In this document: piece after piece, positions 45,327 through 53,156 of the stretch
Numbering within the stretch: the first letter of the stretch is position 1
Layout of the letters: each line of letters opens with the position of its first letter
NCBI RefSeq assembly: GCF_003944715.1
Contig: NZ_RWIT01000005.1
Span: 62,001 to 126,000 of the forward strand
DNA: 64,000 bases
Direction: 5' to 3'
Source: Hymenobacter rigui
GTDB taxonomy: Bacteria; Bacteroidota; Bacteroidia; Cytophagales; Hymenobacteraceae
Notes under the pieces: generated by a model
Databases searched by the model: none
Told to the model about the DNA's origin: nothing
What the model saw: only the letters and a program-made list of their open reading frames with translations
Translations under genes and position numbers: made by a program

Positions 45327-46364
45327 ATGACAACGAACGACATGGAAACTACCATCATTCCGCTGATTACCGACGAGCAGAAGCAAGCCGACGAAACCTG
45401 GCGCAAATCGATTCCGGCCCAGGTGTTCCTGAACTACTTCTTTGCCATCAACTACCATATTGAGCAGGCCGACGACGCTATGGGCGGCTTGCAGCACCTG
45501 CCCTATTTCCGGGCGCATCAGGCTGAGTTGACGGAGGCCGATGTGCAGGCCATAACCAAGCTCCTGCACGCCAGTTGGAGCACCGAGTACGCGCTGCGGG
45601 CTACGGCCGAGTTGGGTGACGAGGAATACCTGCGCAACGCGCTGCACTGGACGTTCCCGCAGGCCTACCATACTATTATGGCCGGGCTGCAGGGATTCCT
45701 GTACACTACCGGGGTGCGTAGCAACAATCCTTCGTTAGTTCGCCGGGAAGTGGGTCGTTTGGTGGTGCGTAACGCCTATCCACGTCCGATTTCGTTCTAC
45801 GCTGCCGGTGCCTACGGCGACTTCAGCATTCATCGGCTACCGTTGGCGGGCTATAAAGCCGGTCTGCACATTGCCGGCAAGGAGATTGACGCGCAAGCGC
45901 AGATTGGTCAATTCCTGCGCACCACCCGCAAAATCAAGGCCCAGTCCACCCGCCAGCAGGTGCAGGCCAATCCTAACACGGCCATTCGCAGCCAGAAAAC
46001 CGGTAAGGTGCTGGATAAATGGACGGCCGCACACTGGCAGCAAATTACCTGGCGGCTGGGCTACACCACCATCTTCGACTTGCTGGGCCGCCTGCGCATC
46101 TCGCAGACCAGCCGGGAGATTGAACGCTTTGTGGAGGCCGACATTGACTTTCAGCTTTTCCATCAGTCGCTGCTCAATATTGTGAGCTACCTCAACGGAG
46201 TACACGAAACCTACGTGGCCAAGGCCATGGGATTGGAGCGGTACCAGCAGCTGGTGGCGGAACTGCCTAAACACCTGCAGAACTCCTTTGTGCAGGAGCG
46301 CCTCCGTACCCGCATTGAACCAGTATTACGCGACGAGACGCCCATGCTGCAGATGGCTGCTTAA
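45327..46364 (+). CDS. Hypothetical mostly-helical protein
   Basis: 345 aa from the ATG at 45327; a second in-frame ATG at 45342 is a close alternative. No signal peptide or TM segment. It is rich in helices (AQVFLNYFFAINYHIEQADD, then GLQHLPYFRAHQAELTEADV, and RISQTSREIERFVEADIDFQ) with few glycines. The leader 45152-45320 is strikingly AT-rich. I do not recognise a family. A TATCTTGG sequence at about 45309 could be a weak -7 box. Confidence 0.65.
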   Translation: MTTNDMETTIIPLITDEQKQADETWRKSIPAQVFLNYFFAINYHIEQADDAMGGLQHLPYFRAHQAELTEADVQAITKLLHASWSTEYALRATAELGDEEYLRNALHWTFPQAYHTIMAGLQGFLYTTGVRSNNPSLVRREVGRLVVRNAYPRPISFYAAGAYGDFSIHRLPLAGYKAGLHIAGKEIDAQAQIGQFLRTTRKIKAQSTRQQVQANPNTAIRSQKTGKVLDKWTAAHWQQITWRLGYTTIFDLLGRLRISQTSREIERFVEADIDFQLFHQSLLNIVSYLNGVHETYVAKAMGLERYQQLVAELPKHLQNSFVQERLRTRIEPVLRDETPMLQMAA

Positions 46365-46413
46365 CGCACTACTGTTACTTCCCGCTTCTTTTGTTCCCAC
46401 TCCATATACACGT

Positions 46414-46443
46414 AAGCGCCGACCCATTGGGTCGGCGCTTTTT
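46414..46443 (+). terminator. Rho-independent terminator
   Basis: A 13-bp stem (46414-46426 with 46428-46440) with a minimal loop, then T run, ending the hypothetical helical-protein gene. Confidence 0.85.
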
Positions 46444-46517
46444 GCTTTATCCTGGTTCGTTGGCAGACAACTAACTAAGTATTCACTGGTTTATGCGAAT
46501 AAGTGTGCAAGCCGCGC

Positions 46518-46525
46518 TATTTTTG
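46518..46525 (+). promoter_or_regulatory. -7 promoter box TATTTTTG before lysS
   Basis: Exact TAnnTTTG match, 48 nt before the lysS ATG. It lies inside a 7-bp hairpin (aagccgc ... gcggctt, about 46510-46532). Confidence 0.45.
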
Positions 46526-46573
46526 CGGCTTGATTTTACCGGCCCCAGCGGGCTTTGTTTTAGACTTCGTACC

Positions 46574-48136
46574 ATGCAGCACCTCAGCGAACAGGAGATA
46601 ATCCGTCGGAACAAACTGGAAGAGCTTCAGAAACTCGGCATTGAGCCCTACCCTTCTGAGCTATTCGACGTGAACTTCTACGCCCAGGAAATCAAGGATA
46701 ACTACCACCCCGAGCTCAACAACTTCCAGGATGTGAGTCTGGCGGGACGCTTGATGTCTATCCGGGTGAAGGGCAAGGCATCCTTCGCTGAGCTGCAGGA
46801 CGCTTCGGGCCGGATTCAGCTTTATATCAACCGGGATGAAATCTGCCCCGGCGAGGATAAGGAGCTTTATAACACCGTATTTAAGAAGCTGCTGGACCTT
46901 GGCGACTTCGTGGGCGTGAAAGGCTACGTGTTCAACACGATGGTAGGCGAAACCTCCATTCACGTAACCGGCCTCACGGTGCTGAGCAAAAGCCTGCGTC
47001 CGTTGCCCGTGGTGAAGGAGCGTGTGGATGAAGCCACCGGCGAGAAAACTACCTACGATGCCTTCTCCGACCCCGAGCAGCGCTACCGCCAGCGGTACGT
47101 GGACCTGGTAGTGAACCCGCACGTGCGCGAGGCCTTCATCAAGCGCACCCAGCTGGTGCAGGCCATGCGCAACTATCTCAACAACAAAGGCTACCTGGAG
47201 GTAGAAACCCCCATCCTGCAGCCCCTATACGGTGGTGCTGCCGCGCGCCCCTTCAAAACGCACCACAACACGCTGGACATGACGCTGTACCTGCGCATTG
47301 CCAACGAGCTGTACCTGAAGCGCCTGATTGTGGGTGGTTTTGATGGGGTGTACGAGTTCAGCAAGGACTTCCGTAACGAGGGCATGAGCCGGTTCCACAA
47401 CCCCGAGTTCACCCAGATGGAGCTGTACGTGGCGTACAAAGACTACTACTGGATGATGGACCTGGTGGAGGAGATGGTGGAGAAGGTGGCTCTGGCCCTG
47501 CACGGCAAAACCGAAGTACAGGTGGGCGAAAACCTCATCAACTTCCAGCGCCCCTGGAAGCGCTTCACCATGGCCGAATCTATTGAGCACTTCACCGGCT
47601 TCAACATTGATGGCAAGAGCGAAGACGAGCTGCGGGCCGCGGCCAAGGAGTTGAAAGTAGGTCTCGACCCCAGCATGGGCAAAGCCAAAATCATCGACGA
47701 AATCTTCGGGGAGCATGTGGAGCCCAAACTGATCCAGCCCACCTTCATCACCGATTACCCGGTGGAAATGTCGCCGCTGGCCAAAAAGCACCGCAGCAAG
47801 CCGGGCCTGGTGGAGCGGTTCGAGGCCATCTGCAACGGCAAGGAAATCTGTAACGCCTTCTCCGAGTTGAACGACCCTATCGACCAGCGTGCCCGTTTCG
47901 AGGAGCAACTGGAGTTGGGTAAGCGCGGTGACACCGAGGCTATGGTGCTTGATGAGGACTTCCTGCGGGCTTTGGAGTACGGCATGCCACCTACAGCCGG
48001 CCTGGGCATTGGTATTGACCGCCTGAGCATGATCATGACTAACTCCAACTCCATTCAGGATGTGCTGTTCTTCCCGCAGATGAAGCCGGAAAACACCAAA
48101 TCGGAAAACGCCCCCAAACCGGACGCGGAAGTATAA
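46574..48136 (+). CDS. lysS: Lysine--tRNA ligase, class II
   Basis: 520 aa from the ATG at 46574; an upstream in-frame ATG at 46493 would add 27 residues not typical of LysRS. OB-fold anticodon-binding domain (residues about 60-150) with [20 protein letters not shown], then the class II core with motif 2 [19 protein letters not shown] (about 267-285) and motif 3 [13 protein letters not shown] (about 476-488). It charges tRNA-Lys. A short acidic/Lys tail ends it. A 14-bp terminator hairpin follows. Confidence 0.96.
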   Translation: MQHLSEQEIIRRNKLEELQKLGIEPYPSELFDVNFYAQEIKDNYHPELNNFQDVSLAGRLMSIRVKGKASFAELQDASGRIQLYINRDEICPGEDKELYNTVFKKLLDLGDFVGVKGYVFNTMVGETSIHVTGLTVLSKSLRPLPVVKERVDEATGEKTTYDAFSDPEQRYRQRYVDLVVNPHVREAFIKRTQLVQAMRNYLNNKGYLEVETPILQPLYGGAAARPFKTHHNTLDMTLYLRIANELYLKRLIVGGFDGVYEFSKDFRNEGMSRFHNPEFTQMELYVAYKDYYWMMDLVEEMVEKVALALHGKTEVQVGENLINFQRPWKRFTMAESIEHFTGFNIDGKSEDELRAAAKELKVGLDPSMGKAKIIDEIFGEHVEPKLIQPTFITDYPVEMSPLAKKHRSKPGLVERFEAICNGKEICNAFSELNDPIDQRARFEEQLELGKRGDTEAMVLDEDFLRALEYGMPPTAGLGIGIDRLSMIMTNSNSIQDVLFFPQMKPENTKSENAPKPDAEV

Positions 48137-48156
48137 ACCAACTTGGCTATAAATCA

Positions 48157-48195
48157 GAAAGCCTCCTGCTGAATGTAGCAGGAGGCTTTCTTTTT
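48157..48195 (+). terminator. Rho-independent terminator after lysS
   Basis: A 14-bp perfect stem (48157-48170 with 48177-48190), 6-nt loop, T run. It also forms the left end of the first duplicated unit. Confidence 0.9.
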
Positions 48196-48680
48196 AACTA
48201 ACCGGGGTACTTCGTTGACCAGAGGTTTTCTGAAGAAGCTTGCGATGGGTACGTATGATTTTACTGCCGGGTCTTGTTAACCATTCTCCTGCAGAAGCTC
48301 CACGACCGGCAATTTTACAACAGATGCTCGTTCAACATCTCATTGGTCGGTTATGTATTCTTAAACGGGGCTTGCGCAAGAAGGTTACTGGATAAAGAGT
48401 TTTTTCTGTACGCATCAAAAGCAAGAAAGCCTCCCGTCAAATACTGGACGAGAGGCTTTCCTACTTAATACACAATCGGGTTACCCTTCTAAATGGGGTG
48501 TACGGAAGAAACGTGCGATGGACAGCGTGTGATTTTACTAGCAGGTTGTTTGACCAGATCCTGTTAGAAGCTCCACGGTCGGCAATTTTACTTACCGTAA
48601 CTTCTCCAATCTTCTTTTAAGCCGATTGTATATTCTTTAACGGCAGCCATTAGGGATAGGTTACGAAAACAGCAGAAAAT
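48157..48680. repeat. Diverged tandem duplication of about 270 bp, non-coding
   Basis: Copy 1 (48157-48424) and copy 2 (48425-48680) align end to end at an offset of 268-275 bp. Each begins with a GAAAGCCTC...-type hairpin, then a gaagaa..gtgcgatgg block (48232-48248 versus 48505-48521), a gattttac block, an agaagctccacg..cggcaattttac block (48293 versus 48566), and a tattctt(t)aaacgg block (about 48354 versus 48629). Small indels shift any frame, so no protein is conserved. This fills most of the 543-nt gene-free gap. Confidence 0.75.
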
Positions 48681-49069
48681 CAGGAGGCTTTGTAGCCAGG
48701 AAAATGCCGGGTATCGTCGCCAATGCCGTCATAATCAGGGTCATTATCCGTAGGATCGGAAGCAACAGATTCGGCGGACGAGGCGCGGCTGTAAGCAGGC
48801 TGGTTCAGGGAGTTGAGCAAATCATCGGCGGCAGCCCGGTCAGAGGTACGCTGCTCGGAGTCGGCGGGAGCCTGGTCTTTCAACGCAGCCAAGCGCGACT
48901 TGCCTTCTTTCAGCAGCTTGCTGAGGTCGTCACCGAGCTTGGATGCCGATTTTTTAAGGCCGGCCCGGGTTTCGTCGCCGGTTTCGGGTGCCAACAGCAA
49001 GCCGGCCACGGCTCCGGCCGTAGCGCCTACCAGCAGGGAAAGAATAACTTTGCCTTTCGTGTCTTGCAT
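48680..49069 (-). CDS. YtxH domain protein with an acidic tail
   Basis: 129 aa from the ATG at 49069; two upstream codons (TTG ATC) are in frame. N-terminal hydrophobic segment of YtxH type (GKVILSLLVGATAGAVAGLL then LAPETGDETRAGLKKSASKL), then a variable region and an Asp/Ser-rich tail (SDPTDNDPDYDGIGDDTRHF). YtxH proteins are single-pass stress-associated proteins of unknown activity. It lies 138 nt from the YtxH-CsbD gene in the same direction. Confidence 0.82.
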   Translation of the reverse strand: MQDTKGKVILSLLVGATAGAVAGLLLAPETGDETRAGLKKSASKLGDDLSKLLKEGKSRLAALKDQAPADSEQRTSDRAAADDLLNSLNQPAYSRASSAESVASDPTDNDPDYDGIGDDTRHFPGYKAS

Positions 49070-49152
49070 GATCAAGAAGGGTTAACGTGACGAAATACAG
49101 CCCGGTATGGGCCGGTGCTGCTATAACGCAGGCCCTAGGCCGGGGGTTAAAT

Positions 49153-49190
49153 AAAAAAGCCACTCCTTCCGAAGAAAGAGCGGCTTTTTT
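49153..49190 (-). terminator. Terminator between the two YtxH genes
   Basis: A 13-bp stem with one mismatch (49153-49165 with 49178-49190), with A/T runs outside. On the minus strand it follows the YtxH-CsbD gene. Confidence 0.75.
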
Positions 49191-49206
49191 AACGGGTTGC
49201 AAAGAC

Positions 49207-49641
49207 CTACAGGTCGTTCAGCATTTTTACTACTTCGTGCTTGGCTTTGCCTAGCTTGTTCTGCAGGCGGCCTACCAGCTCGTCGCCTTTGCCTTCAGCG
49301 TAGTCCAGGTCGTCGTCGGTCAGCTGCGCATATTGCTGCTTCAGCTTGCCTTTGGCCTCGTCCCAGTTGCCTTTCAGCTTCAGTTTGGCACCGCTGCCCG
49401 AGATACCCAGATCTTCCAGCTTCTCAATATAGCCTTTGAACTTCGAGTCGAGGTCTTCGCCGTATTTTGAAAGCTGCTCGCCCAGTTGGCCGCTGTATTT
49501 GGTAGCAGCGCTGCCGATTTTTTCACGGGTGGCTTTGCCTTTATCGGGGGCCATCAGCAGGCCGGCAATGATACCAGCACCGGCACCAGCCAGAGCAGCG
49601 AGGAGAATTTTACCGGAGTTGTCTTCTTCGTGGTACGACAT
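49207..49641 (-). CDS. YtxH-CsbD fusion protein
   Basis: 144 aa. Residues about 1-40 are a YtxH segment ([20 protein letters not shown] then [14 protein letters not shown]). The C-terminal part (residues about 88-130) matches the CsbD family: [20 protein letters not shown] then [20 protein letters not shown]. CsbD-like proteins are small stress-induced proteins (sigma-B type in Gram-positives). Both domains normally occur alone, so the fusion is notable. It probably acts near the membrane under stress. Confidence 0.85.
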   Translation of the reverse strand: MSYHEEDNSGKILLAALAGAGAGIIAGLLMAPDKGKATREKIGSAATKYSGQLGEQLSKYGEDLDSKFKGYIEKLEDLGISGSGAKLKLKGNWDEAKGKLKQQYAQLTDDDLDYAEGKGDELVGRLQNKLGKAKHEVVKMLNDL

Positions 49642-49886
49642 GATTCTTGGGGAGAGAATGGGTTGAAAATAGGTTCAGAAGGAAAACCGGCGCACCATAA
49701 GTAGTGACATCCGATTATGGGCTGCTATACGCGGCCGGCGGGCCGAGGTTTTGCGGTAAGGTAAAAATTAGCAACGGAAAATATTACTGATTCCCGCTGG
49801 TGCGACTTCCTACTGCATGGGTGAAACCCGGCTTCATATTCTCCTGACCCCGTATATTCCCCACTCACCTATTACTTTTCACTGCC

Positions 49887-50123
49887 ATGATTCGCCTTCT
49901 TTCCTGGGCCGCTCCGGCTTTGCTGTTACTGGCCTGCCAGCGCGAAGCCACCCCTACTACTGACTGCATCGACCCCAGTAAAATCCGCAAGGATGCCATG
50001 TGCACCATGGAGTACGCCCCCGTGTGCGGCTGCAATAACCAGACGTACAGCAACGCCTGCCAGGCCAGCAACGCGGGCGTAAAAACCTATACACAGGGCG
50101 CCTGCCCAGGCTCAGGCCAGTAG
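49887..50123 (+). CDS. Kazal-type inhibitor domain lipoprotein
   Basis: 78 aa. Lipoprotein signal (MIRLLSWAAPALLLLACQ, lipobox LLAC), then a single Kazal domain with six cysteines in the expected spacing: C-I-D-P..., MCTMEYAPVCGCNNQTYSNAC and QASNAGVKTYTQGACPG. Kazal domains inhibit serine proteases in eukaryotes and some bacteria. As a bacterial lipoprotein it may protect the cell surface from external proteases, which is inference. Confidence 0.85.
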   Translation: MIRLLSWAAPALLLLACQREATPTTDCIDPSKIRKDAMCTMEYAPVCGCNNQTYSNACQASNAGVKTYTQGACPGSGQ

Positions 50124-50199
50124 TAGCCGCCCCGAAGTTTTAAGCCGACTGATGTAGCTTGCACCGCGGCCGGGGGCCGCCTAGTTTTTTCGTTTTCGT

Positions 50200-50568
50200 A
50201 TGTCAGAGAAACGCTATTTCCGCCAACAGAATCCTTTTGTAGTGCCCACCACCGATGGCAAGCTCATAGAAGAGCACATCGGGCTGGCCAGCACCGGCAC
50301 GGGCCAGTACAGCGTGGCCCACATGGTAGCCCCGCCCCAATGGAGCGAGCCGCACCAGCGCCCCGAGTTCGATGAGGTAACCATTGTGGTGCGCGGCCGC
50401 AAACGGTTTGAAATCGACGGCGACGTGGTGGAATTGGGCGCGGGCGAATCGTTGCTGATTAAGGCCGGCGCTCGGGTGCGCTACTCCAACCCTTTTGATG
50501 CCGAGTGCGAGTACTGGTCGGTATGCGTGCCGGCCTTTTCCCCCGCCACCGTAAACCGAGAGGAATAA
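50200..50568 (+). CDS. Cupin domain protein
   Basis: 122 aa single-domain cupin. The barrel motifs are visible as QWSEPHQRPEFDEVTIVVRG (motif 1, with H and E in metal-ligand-like positions) and GDVVELGAGESLLIKAGARV then RYSN (motif 2, lacking a clear G-X-PxG-H histidine). It is cytoplasmic, with no operon partner. A TAGTTTTT sequence lies about 15 nt upstream. The reaction cannot be inferred. Confidence 0.78.
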   Translation: MSEKRYFRQQNPFVVPTTDGKLIEEHIGLASTGTGQYSVAHMVAPPQWSEPHQRPEFDEVTIVVRGRKRFEIDGDVVELGAGESLLIKAGARVRYSNPFDAECEYWSVCVPAFSPATVNREE

Positions 50569-50677
50569 CACCGTATTGGTTGACATCGGCCCAAGCCCTT
50601 ATTCTCGGATAAACCGGGGATGAGGGCTTTTTGGTGGGTGGATGCGGGGCTGATAGCTGACTTACTACTGCAACATC

Positions 50678-50714
50678 AGCACGCGAGATGCTTCGGCTGC
50701 GCCTCTGCATGACG
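50678..50714. repeat. Dispersed repeat family C, copy 1
   Basis: Reads agcacgcgagatgctt ... gcctctgcatgacg. It matches the pair at 61597-61642 and 62029-62074 with one mismatch. It lies between the convergent cupin and LytTR genes. Confidence 0.8.
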
Positions 50715-50733
50715 GGTTTGCGGCTGTTTCGAT

Positions 50734-51498
50734 TTACTTCATGCCCAGCCAGCGGCGCAGCTCGGGGGTGCGGTGGGAACTGCTGGTGAGCGTGGTGGAG
50801 TGGCCTTTCAGGTGCACTACCAGCGTATCGTTGAAGTAGGGCTCCAGCCGCTCGATGGCCGAAAGCTGCACCAGTTCGGTGCGGTTGAGGCGGAAAAACC
50901 GGGCGGGGTCGAGCTGGGCTTCGAGCTGGCTGAGGGTTTCGCTGAGCACGTAGGCCCGACCCTGGGCGTCGATGGCGTGTGCGACGCCGTTGCGCAGCTG
51001 GAAGTAGGCCAAATCGGCTACGTCGAGCAAGTACAGGCCCTGGCGGGATTTGCTCACGAGGCGCTGCTTATAAGTTGGGGCCGGCGCGGTTTGGCCCAGC
51101 GTGGCGGCCAGCTGCTGCAGCGCCGCCCCCTGAAACGCCTGCCGCAGCCGCTCGAACTTCTGCATGGCGGCGGCAAACTGCGCGTATTGCACCGGCTTAA
51201 GCACGTAGGCAATGCCGTTCTGCTCGAAGGCCTGCACCAGAAACGAGTCGTAGGCCGTCACGAAGATGACCGGGCTACTGACGGCCACCTGCCCGAACAG
51301 CTGAAACACGTTGCCATCCAGCAGCTCGATATCCGACAGAATCAAATCGGGGGCCGGGTGCTGGCGCAGAAAGTCCGCGGCCTCGCTCACCTGCTGGCAC
51401 TCCCCCACAATGGTGGCGGCCGGCGCGTACTGCAGCGCAAAACGCCGCAGCTGGTCCAGGGCCGGTTCTTCGTCTTCAATCAGCAGCAGGCGGAGCAT
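50734..51498 (-). CDS. LytTR-type response regulator
   Basis: 254 aa. Receiver domain: acidic pair in LLLIEDEEPALDQLRRFALQ, phospho-Asp in DLILSDIELLDGNVFQLFGQ and Lys in GIAYVLKPVQYA. The C-terminal LytTR DNA-binding domain (residues about 145-254) has KQRLVSKSRQGLYLLDVADL and RFFRLNRTELVQLSAIERLE then PYFNDTLVVHL. It is phosphorylated by the upstream LytS-like kinase and regulates transcription. Its start codon is directly preceded by a heptamer tandem repeat. Confidence 0.92.
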   Translation of the reverse strand: MLRLLLIEDEEPALDQLRRFALQYAPAATIVGECQQVSEAADFLRQHPAPDLILSDIELLDGNVFQLFGQVAVSSPVIFVTAYDSFLVQAFEQNGIAYVLKPVQYAQFAAAMQKFERLRQAFQGAALQQLAATLGQTAPAPTYKQRLVSKSRQGLYLLDVADLAYFQLRNGVAHAIDAQGRAYVLSETLSQLEAQLDPARFFRLNRTELVQLSAIERLEPYFNDTLVVHLKGHSTTLTSSSHRTPELRRWLGMK

Positions 51499-51502
51499 CG
51501 GG

Positions 51503-51548
51503 GTGAGTAGTGAGAAGTGAGAAGTGAGAAGTGAGAAGTGAGAAGTGG
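51503..51548 (-). repeat. Heptamer tandem repeat before the LytTR gene start
   Basis: One GTGAGTA unit followed by five exact GTGAGAA units, then GTGG. On the coding strand it reads TTCTCAC repeated and ends 4 nt before the ATG of the response regulator, so it lies where the ribosome must bind or the transcript must start. Confidence 0.9.
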
Positions 51549-51675
51549 CTACGCGGATTGAATGGCAATGCTTGCTGAATCGTTGATATTCAGTGGAATA
51601 TGAATATCAAGCAGAAGCGCTGCCGAGGCATTCTGTGTGGTAACGCTCGAATAGCTCAAGCCGTGGACTGCAAAG

Positions 51676-51734
51676 CTAGGATTAGCAGCTAGTTCCCCTC
51701 CTTGGAAAGGAGGGGAACTAGCTGCTAATCCTAG
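51676..51734. repeat. 28-bp perfect hairpin between sensor kinase and regulator genes
   Basis: Arms 51676-51703 and 51707-51734 pair perfectly over 28 bp around a 3-nt loop (gga). No T run follows on the minus strand. It separates the kinase stop (51746) from the regulator start (51498). Confidence 0.85.
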
Positions 51735-51745
51735 TCGCGGAAATC

Positions 51746-52786
51746 CTACTCTGGCACCGGGGCGCGGCGCACCAGGGGCAGCGTGACGCTGAAGTGCTCG
51801 GCAGTGTCGTCGATGCGCACGGGGGTGTCGTGGAGCAGGGCCAAGCGGGCACGCAGGCCGGCCAGGCCGCTGCCCTCGCCGGGGGCCGGCACGGGGCGGG
51901 GCTGGCGGGCGTGGCTCACCTGCAGACTATCGGCCGTGAGGGTGAGACGCACGCGCAGGGGCCGGGCGCGGCTGCCCAGGTTGTGCTTGAGGGCATTGGT
52001 GAGCAGCTCCTGCCCCACCCCGGGCGGTACCAGCAGGTGCTGCAGCTCCTCGGCTGGCACCTGCACGTCTTCCTCAAACACGTAGGCCGCCCCGAAGCGC
52101 CGCTGCAGCAGAAACTGGTAGTCGCGCAGAAACGCCAGCTCCTCGGCCACGGGCACGGCGTCCTGCTGGCGGGTGCGCACCAGGTATCGGTACAAGTTGG
52201 CCAGGTGCACCACGTAGTCGTGGGCGGCGGAGTTGGCGGACTCGATGAGGGCGGCCAGGATGTTGAGGTTGTTGAACAGAAAATGCGGGTCTACGTGCTG
52301 CTGCAGGGCCTGCAGGCGGGCCTGGGTGGCTTCCTTCTCCAGCCGCTCCACCTCCACTCGCACCTGGGCGGCGTGCTGCTGGTACAGAAACGGCAAATAC
52401 ACGCTGCCCACCAGCAGGTACAGAAACGCATCCGAAGCCAAGCTGCGCACCACCGGATACCAGCCCGCGTAATTGTCGTGCCCGATGTGGGTGAGCTCCA
52501 GCCCCGCCGTGAGCAGCTGCGTGAGCCCCACAAACAGCAGCGCCCCCCGCCACAGCAGCCCGAAAAAGTACCCAGCCTGCCCCGAGGCCTGCCCCCGGCG
52601 CACGGCCCGGGCGTGCAGCCGGTCCAGCAGCCCCACAATCAGCAGGGCCTGCAGAAACAGCCAGAACGGTGCATCCGGGAACAGGTAGAAGTCCTCCGCC
52701 GTTGGAGCCATCGTCAGGCGGGTGTACAGCGCCAGCAGCAACGCCAACCCGAACAGGAACAGGTAAAACCAGGGCTTTTTGCGCAT
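51746..52786 (-). CDS. LytS-type sensor histidine kinase
   Basis: 346 aa from the ATG at 52786; an upstream in-frame start at 52846 would add 20 residues. Four N-terminal TM segments (for example WFYLFLFGLALLLALYTRL, WLFLQALLIVGLLDRL, SLASDAFLYLLVGSVYLPFLY) are followed by a His_kinase domain (LQQHVDPHFLFNNLNILAAL with the phospho-His in DPHFLFNN) and an ATPase-like region (GQELLTNALKHNLGSRARPL ... GLAGLRARLALLH). It should phosphorylate the LytTR regulator encoded downstream. The signal is unknown. Confidence 0.9.
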   Translation of the reverse strand: MRKKPWFYLFLFGLALLLALYTRLTMAPTAEDFYLFPDAPFWLFLQALLIVGLLDRLHARAVRRGQASGQAGYFFGLLWRGALLFVGLTQLLTAGLELTHIGHDNYAGWYPVVRSLASDAFLYLLVGSVYLPFLYQQHAAQVRVEVERLEKEATQARLQALQQHVDPHFLFNNLNILAALIESANSAAHDYVVHLANLYRYLVRTRQQDAVPVAEELAFLRDYQFLLQRRFGAAYVFEEDVQVPAEELQHLLVPPGVGQELLTNALKHNLGSRARPLRVRLTLTADSLQVSHARQPRPVPAPGEGSGLAGLRARLALLHDTPVRIDDTAEHFSVTLPLVRRAPVPE

Positions 52787-52858
52787 GCAGTACAGGTTTG
52801 AGCAGCAAGCTAGACAACTCGGCCGTGACAGGAAACTATTCGCCACTTGACGCTATCT

Positions 52859-53111
52859 GTCATCCTGAGCAGAGCGAAAGACCTTATCACGTCTGAACTA
52901 GTCATCTACACGGTAGTCGTTCAGGCGTAGAAGCTGTTTAGGAAATCAAACCCGTTGTTATCCTGAGCGCAGCGAAGGACCTTCTCACGTCTGGACAGCC
53001 GTTGTTCTGACGTGAGAAGGTCCTTCGCTGCGCTCAGGATGACAGATAAGTAGCCAAACCAGACTTCCTAAACAGCTTCGTAATAAGGTCCTTCGCTCCG
53101 CTCAGGATGAC
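52859..53111. repeat. Cluster of four family A repeats forming a composite palindrome
   Basis: Four copies of GTCATCCTGAGC...GAAGGACCTT-type repeat: 52859-52898 and 52957-52996 forward, 53006-53043 and 53083-53111 inverted. An outer pair gaagctgtttaggaa (52930-52944) / ttcctaaacagcttc (53065-53079) extends the symmetry to about 150 bp. The cluster fills most of the 370-nt gap between the kinase and the next gene (-). Confidence 0.85.
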
Positions 53112-53156
53112 AGACATAAATGCAAGACCTACTTCCTGAACAGCGTCATTACTTAC

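Noticed and set aside
48274..48468. A 64-codon open frame inside the tandem duplication
   Set aside because: It is not conserved in the second copy, where indels shift the frame.
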